Shown piece by piece: positions 62,350 through 64,000 of a DNA stretch of 64,000 nt. The position numbers were made by a program, and so were the translations under genes. The notes beneath the pieces are model-generated. The model was not told the origin of the DNA, ran no database searches, and was given only the letters and a program-made list of their open reading frames with translations. How positions within the stretch are numbered: position 1 is the stretch's first letter; every line of letters starts with the position of its first letter. This stretch comes from Fibrobacter sp. UWB5 (GTDB lineage: Bacteria; Fibrobacterota; Fibrobacteria; Fibrobacterales; Fibrobacteraceae), in contig NZ_MWQH01000003.1 in assembly GCF_002210295.1 (NCBI RefSeq), positions 62,001 to 126,000 of the forward strand. Reading direction: 5' to 3'.

Positions 62350-63602
62350 TGCTTTCTTCTCGACTTCCTAAAGATCTATCTCCGTCTCCGTTCTTTGCCG
62401 AACTGGAGCGTGCGAAGGCTGGGTCAGCGCCGTTTATTGACATGACGGTTTCTTCGCCTGTGAAGGCAGGGCTGCCGATTGATTTGGATGCGGCGGTGGA
62501 GTCGGCTCGAAGCGGCTTCGGTTGCTGGAATCCGGATGCAGCAGGCTGGAAGTCTGCACGAGAGGCGGTGGTGGAGTACTACCGTGAACGTGGCGGCGAC
62601 TTTACGGCGGGGCAGATTATTCTGACGGCGAGTACGAGCGAAGCCTACTCGGTGCTGTTCAAGACGTTCTGCGACCCGGGTGACGTGATTCTGACGCCGA
62701 TGCCGGGCTATCCGCTCTTGGATACGCTTGCGCAACTTGAACACTTGGAATGTGCACCGTATTTTCTGCAACTGAAGCGAGAGAAGTCTTCTTTTAGATT
62801 CGTTCTCGATTCCGACAGTTTGCTTGCGGCTCCGGAGAAAGCTAAGATTTTGTTGCTGGTTTCGCCGCATAACCCGACGGGCCATTGCGTCTCCCGCGAA
62901 GAATGGAATATTGCGGTCCGCTTCTGCGAAGAAAACGGCATGATTCTCGTGGTCGACGAAGTCTTCGGTGATTACGGCTTTTCAAATAAAGTTTCGCGGA
63001 CTTGGCAATATGTTTTCGGAGCGTGTCATCCTGGGCCCCGAAACAAGTTCGGGGTAAACTCCGAACATCTCTGGGATGCGGGCGGAAACGACCTCATCAA
63101 TCTGCCGGAGAATGGTCCCAAGTGTCCGATATTCTGGCTGAACGGCTTAAGCAAGGCCGTAGGCTCGCCGCAGCTCAAGCTCGGCTGGATGGCTTTCTAC
63201 GCCCCGCGTGAACGCTTCGAAGAAATCCGCGCGGCTCTTGAATTTGTGGAAGATGCCTACCTGAGTGTGTCCGCTCCGGCGCAGGCGCTGGGTACGTCGC
63301 TATTGCCCAAGGCCGCAGCTTACGAAGCTCAAGTCAAGGAACGCTTGCTTGCCAACTGGCAGACGCTCCGCGATGCATTCCCGGCCAAGTACTGCCCCGA
63401 GGTTTTGGGCGGCTGGTATGCAGTCGTGCGCCTCGGCGAAGACGACGAGGAACTCACGCTTCGCTTGCTCAAAGAAAAGCATGTACTGGTGCAGCCCGGA
63501 TTCTTCTTCGATTTTGACGAAGACGGCTGGGTGGTGATTAGCTTGCTGCAAGAACCCGCAACCTTCAAGGAAGCGGTGCAGCGAATGAAAGAACTGCAAT
63601 AG
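62349..63602 (+). CDS. Class I/II aminotransferase (PLP), with in-frame insert
   Basis: 417 residues, fold-type I. Landmarks: LTASTSEAYSVLFKTFCDPG, PMPGYPLL, VSPHNPTGHCVSREEW, VVDEVFGDYGF, the PLP-Lys in WLNGLSKAVGSPQLKLGW (near 267) and the C-terminal Arg/Gly region VLGGWYAVVRL. Between DEVFGDYGF and FWLNGLSK there are about 40 extra residues (about 218-258) encoded by a palindromic sequence, where related enzymes have a short loop. Specific substrate unknown; aspartate/aromatic-type transaminase likely. Confidence 0.88.
   Translation: MLSSRLPKDLSPSPFFAELERAKAGSAPFIDMTVSSPVKAGLPIDLDAAVESARSGFGCWNPDAAGWKSAREAVVEYYRERGGDFTAGQIILTASTSEAYSVLFKTFCDPGDVILTPMPGYPLLDTLAQLEHLECAPYFLQLKREKSSFRFVLDSDSLLAAPEKAKILLLVSPHNPTGHCVSREEWNIAVRFCEENGMILVVDEVFGDYGFSNKVSRTWQYVFGACHPGPRNKFGVNSEHLWDAGGNDLINLPENGPKCPIFWLNGLSKAVGSPQLKLGWMAFYAPRERFEEIRAALEFVEDAYLSVSAPAQALGTSLLPKAAAYEAQVKERLLANWQTLRDAFPAKYCPEVLGGWYAVVRLGEDDEELTLRLLKEKHVLVQPGFFFDFDEDGWVVISLLQEPATFKEAVQRMKELQ
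63022..63078. repeat. REP-like palindrome inside the aminotransferase gene
   Basis: CCCCGAA / TTCGGGG stem (63036-63042 and 63048-63054) with ACAAG loop, bounded by GTCATCCTGGG and CTGGGATG, which are themselves roughly inverted. It is translated in frame without a stop as the loop CHPGPRNKFGVNSEHLWD. Confidence 0.6.
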
Positions 63603-63614
63603 CAGGCTTTAGGG

Positions 63615-64000
63615 CTACAGGTGAGCCTTTAGCTTTTCGATAATTTCCGCAACATCGGTGAAGGCGCAAACAGGCAGGCTGATAGCCTTCCTGGAGACCT
63701 TAACCGAATTCGGATCAGGGTGGTCTTCTTCGATCCAAATGATGCCGCCCAGGGGCTCCTGGTAAAATTGCCTAAAGCAAGGCTGGTTCCGCAGGGCGCT
63801 GGGGTAGTGAATGCAGTAGGGAATTTCGGCTGCTTTCAGTTTTTGGATGAACCCTTCGCGATTCTCGGCCAAAACCGTATACTGGGCGTAGGTGCACTTG
63901 CATCCGGTTTCGATTTTTTGCGGAACAATCTTTTCGTCGGCGGTTGCGGTGCGGTTGTATTCGGCAAAAAAGGCGTCGTACTTGGCCGCATTTTGGCGCC
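63615..64000 (-). CDS. DegT/DnrJ/EryC1/StrS aminotransferase, C-terminal part (5' end outside window)
   Basis: The frame is open to the window edge. Visible residues include RQNAAKYDAFFAEYNRTA, CKCTYAQYTVLAENREGFI and YCIHYPSALRNQPCFRQF, the standard C-terminal of sugar aminotransferases (the QYTV and HYP segments). A second sugar-aminotransferase besides the one at 30451, convergent with the class I enzyme. Its start and partners lie outside the window. Confidence 0.87.
   Translation of the reverse strand, partial: RQNAAKYDAFFAEYNRTATADEKIVPQKIETGCKCTYAQYTVLAENREGFIQKLKAAEIPYCIHYPSALRNQPCFRQFYQEPLGGIIWIEEDHPDPNSVKVSRKAISLPVCAFTDVAEIIEKLKAHL

Overview
The window looks like a chromosomal segment of a Fibrobacter-type bacterium (phylum Fibrobacterota, rumen/gut fibre degrader). 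This is inferred from secreted pectin-degrading enzymes with polyserine linkers and a shared C-terminal sorting-type domain, Ser-rich lipoproteins beginning Cys-Ser/Asp-Asp-Ser-Ser, a single-subunit cytochrome b sdhC-A-B (fumarate reductase type) operon, a plant-type DapB, and moderate G+C. No tRNA, rRNA, CRISPR, transposase or prophage gene was found. Reading is from sequence only; no database search was possible.

Layout. (1) 1-8624: a rhamnogalacturonan-I module of two PL11 lyases (the first cut by the window edge) and two CE12 acetylesterases, each carrying a CBM35-like domain and a C-terminal sorting-type domain, followed by a small lipoprotein. (2) 9084-12381: a sugar-nucleotide epimerase/decarboxylase-like enzyme, a DPM-like glycosyltransferase and an S41 protease lipoprotein. 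(3) 12443-20933: nfo; the moxR-DUF58-transglutaminase operon; dapB; an orphan YejB-like permease; an AmgK-like kinase with a PTS EIIA domain. (4) 20952-34503: a surface-polysaccharide region with a Wzi-like outer membrane protein, five glycosyltransferases, an FdtA-like ketoisomerase, an FdtB-like aminotransferase, a FemAB/GNAT-type acyltransferase and a Wzx flippase. It is interrupted by a DoxX-like protein, a REC-GGDEF-EAL regulator and a lone rpsD. (5) 34553-46564: a hypothetical gene, an unrecognised pair of single-pass membrane proteins, purL, a SurA/TPR-like lipoprotein, ndk and sdhCAB. These use strongly biased codons and are probably highly expressed. (6) 46710-51928: a polar amino acid ABC importer with three substrate-binding lipoproteins. 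(7) 51929-55302 (minus strand): nfeD-floA plus a membrane-anchored protein with a winged-helix-like segment. (8) 55742-64000: a PL1 pectate lyase, leuA behind a leucine attenuator, a GLUG-repeat surface protein, a class I aminotransferase with an in-frame palindromic insert, and the end of a DegT-family aminotransferase.

The strongest new observation is upstream of leuA: a 23-codon leucine-rich leader peptide (58024-58095), a pause hairpin, a rho-independent terminator and a mutually exclusive antiterminator together make a complete attenuation circuit, and the leader appears to lack a ribosome binding site. Other structure outside the genes includes a stem-loop family with a constant CACACGGATT lead and TAAC loop (three copies), 7-bp periodic repeats beginning at stop codons or in intergenic gaps (three sites), near-identical paired terminators, and a REP-like palindrome translated inside a gene.
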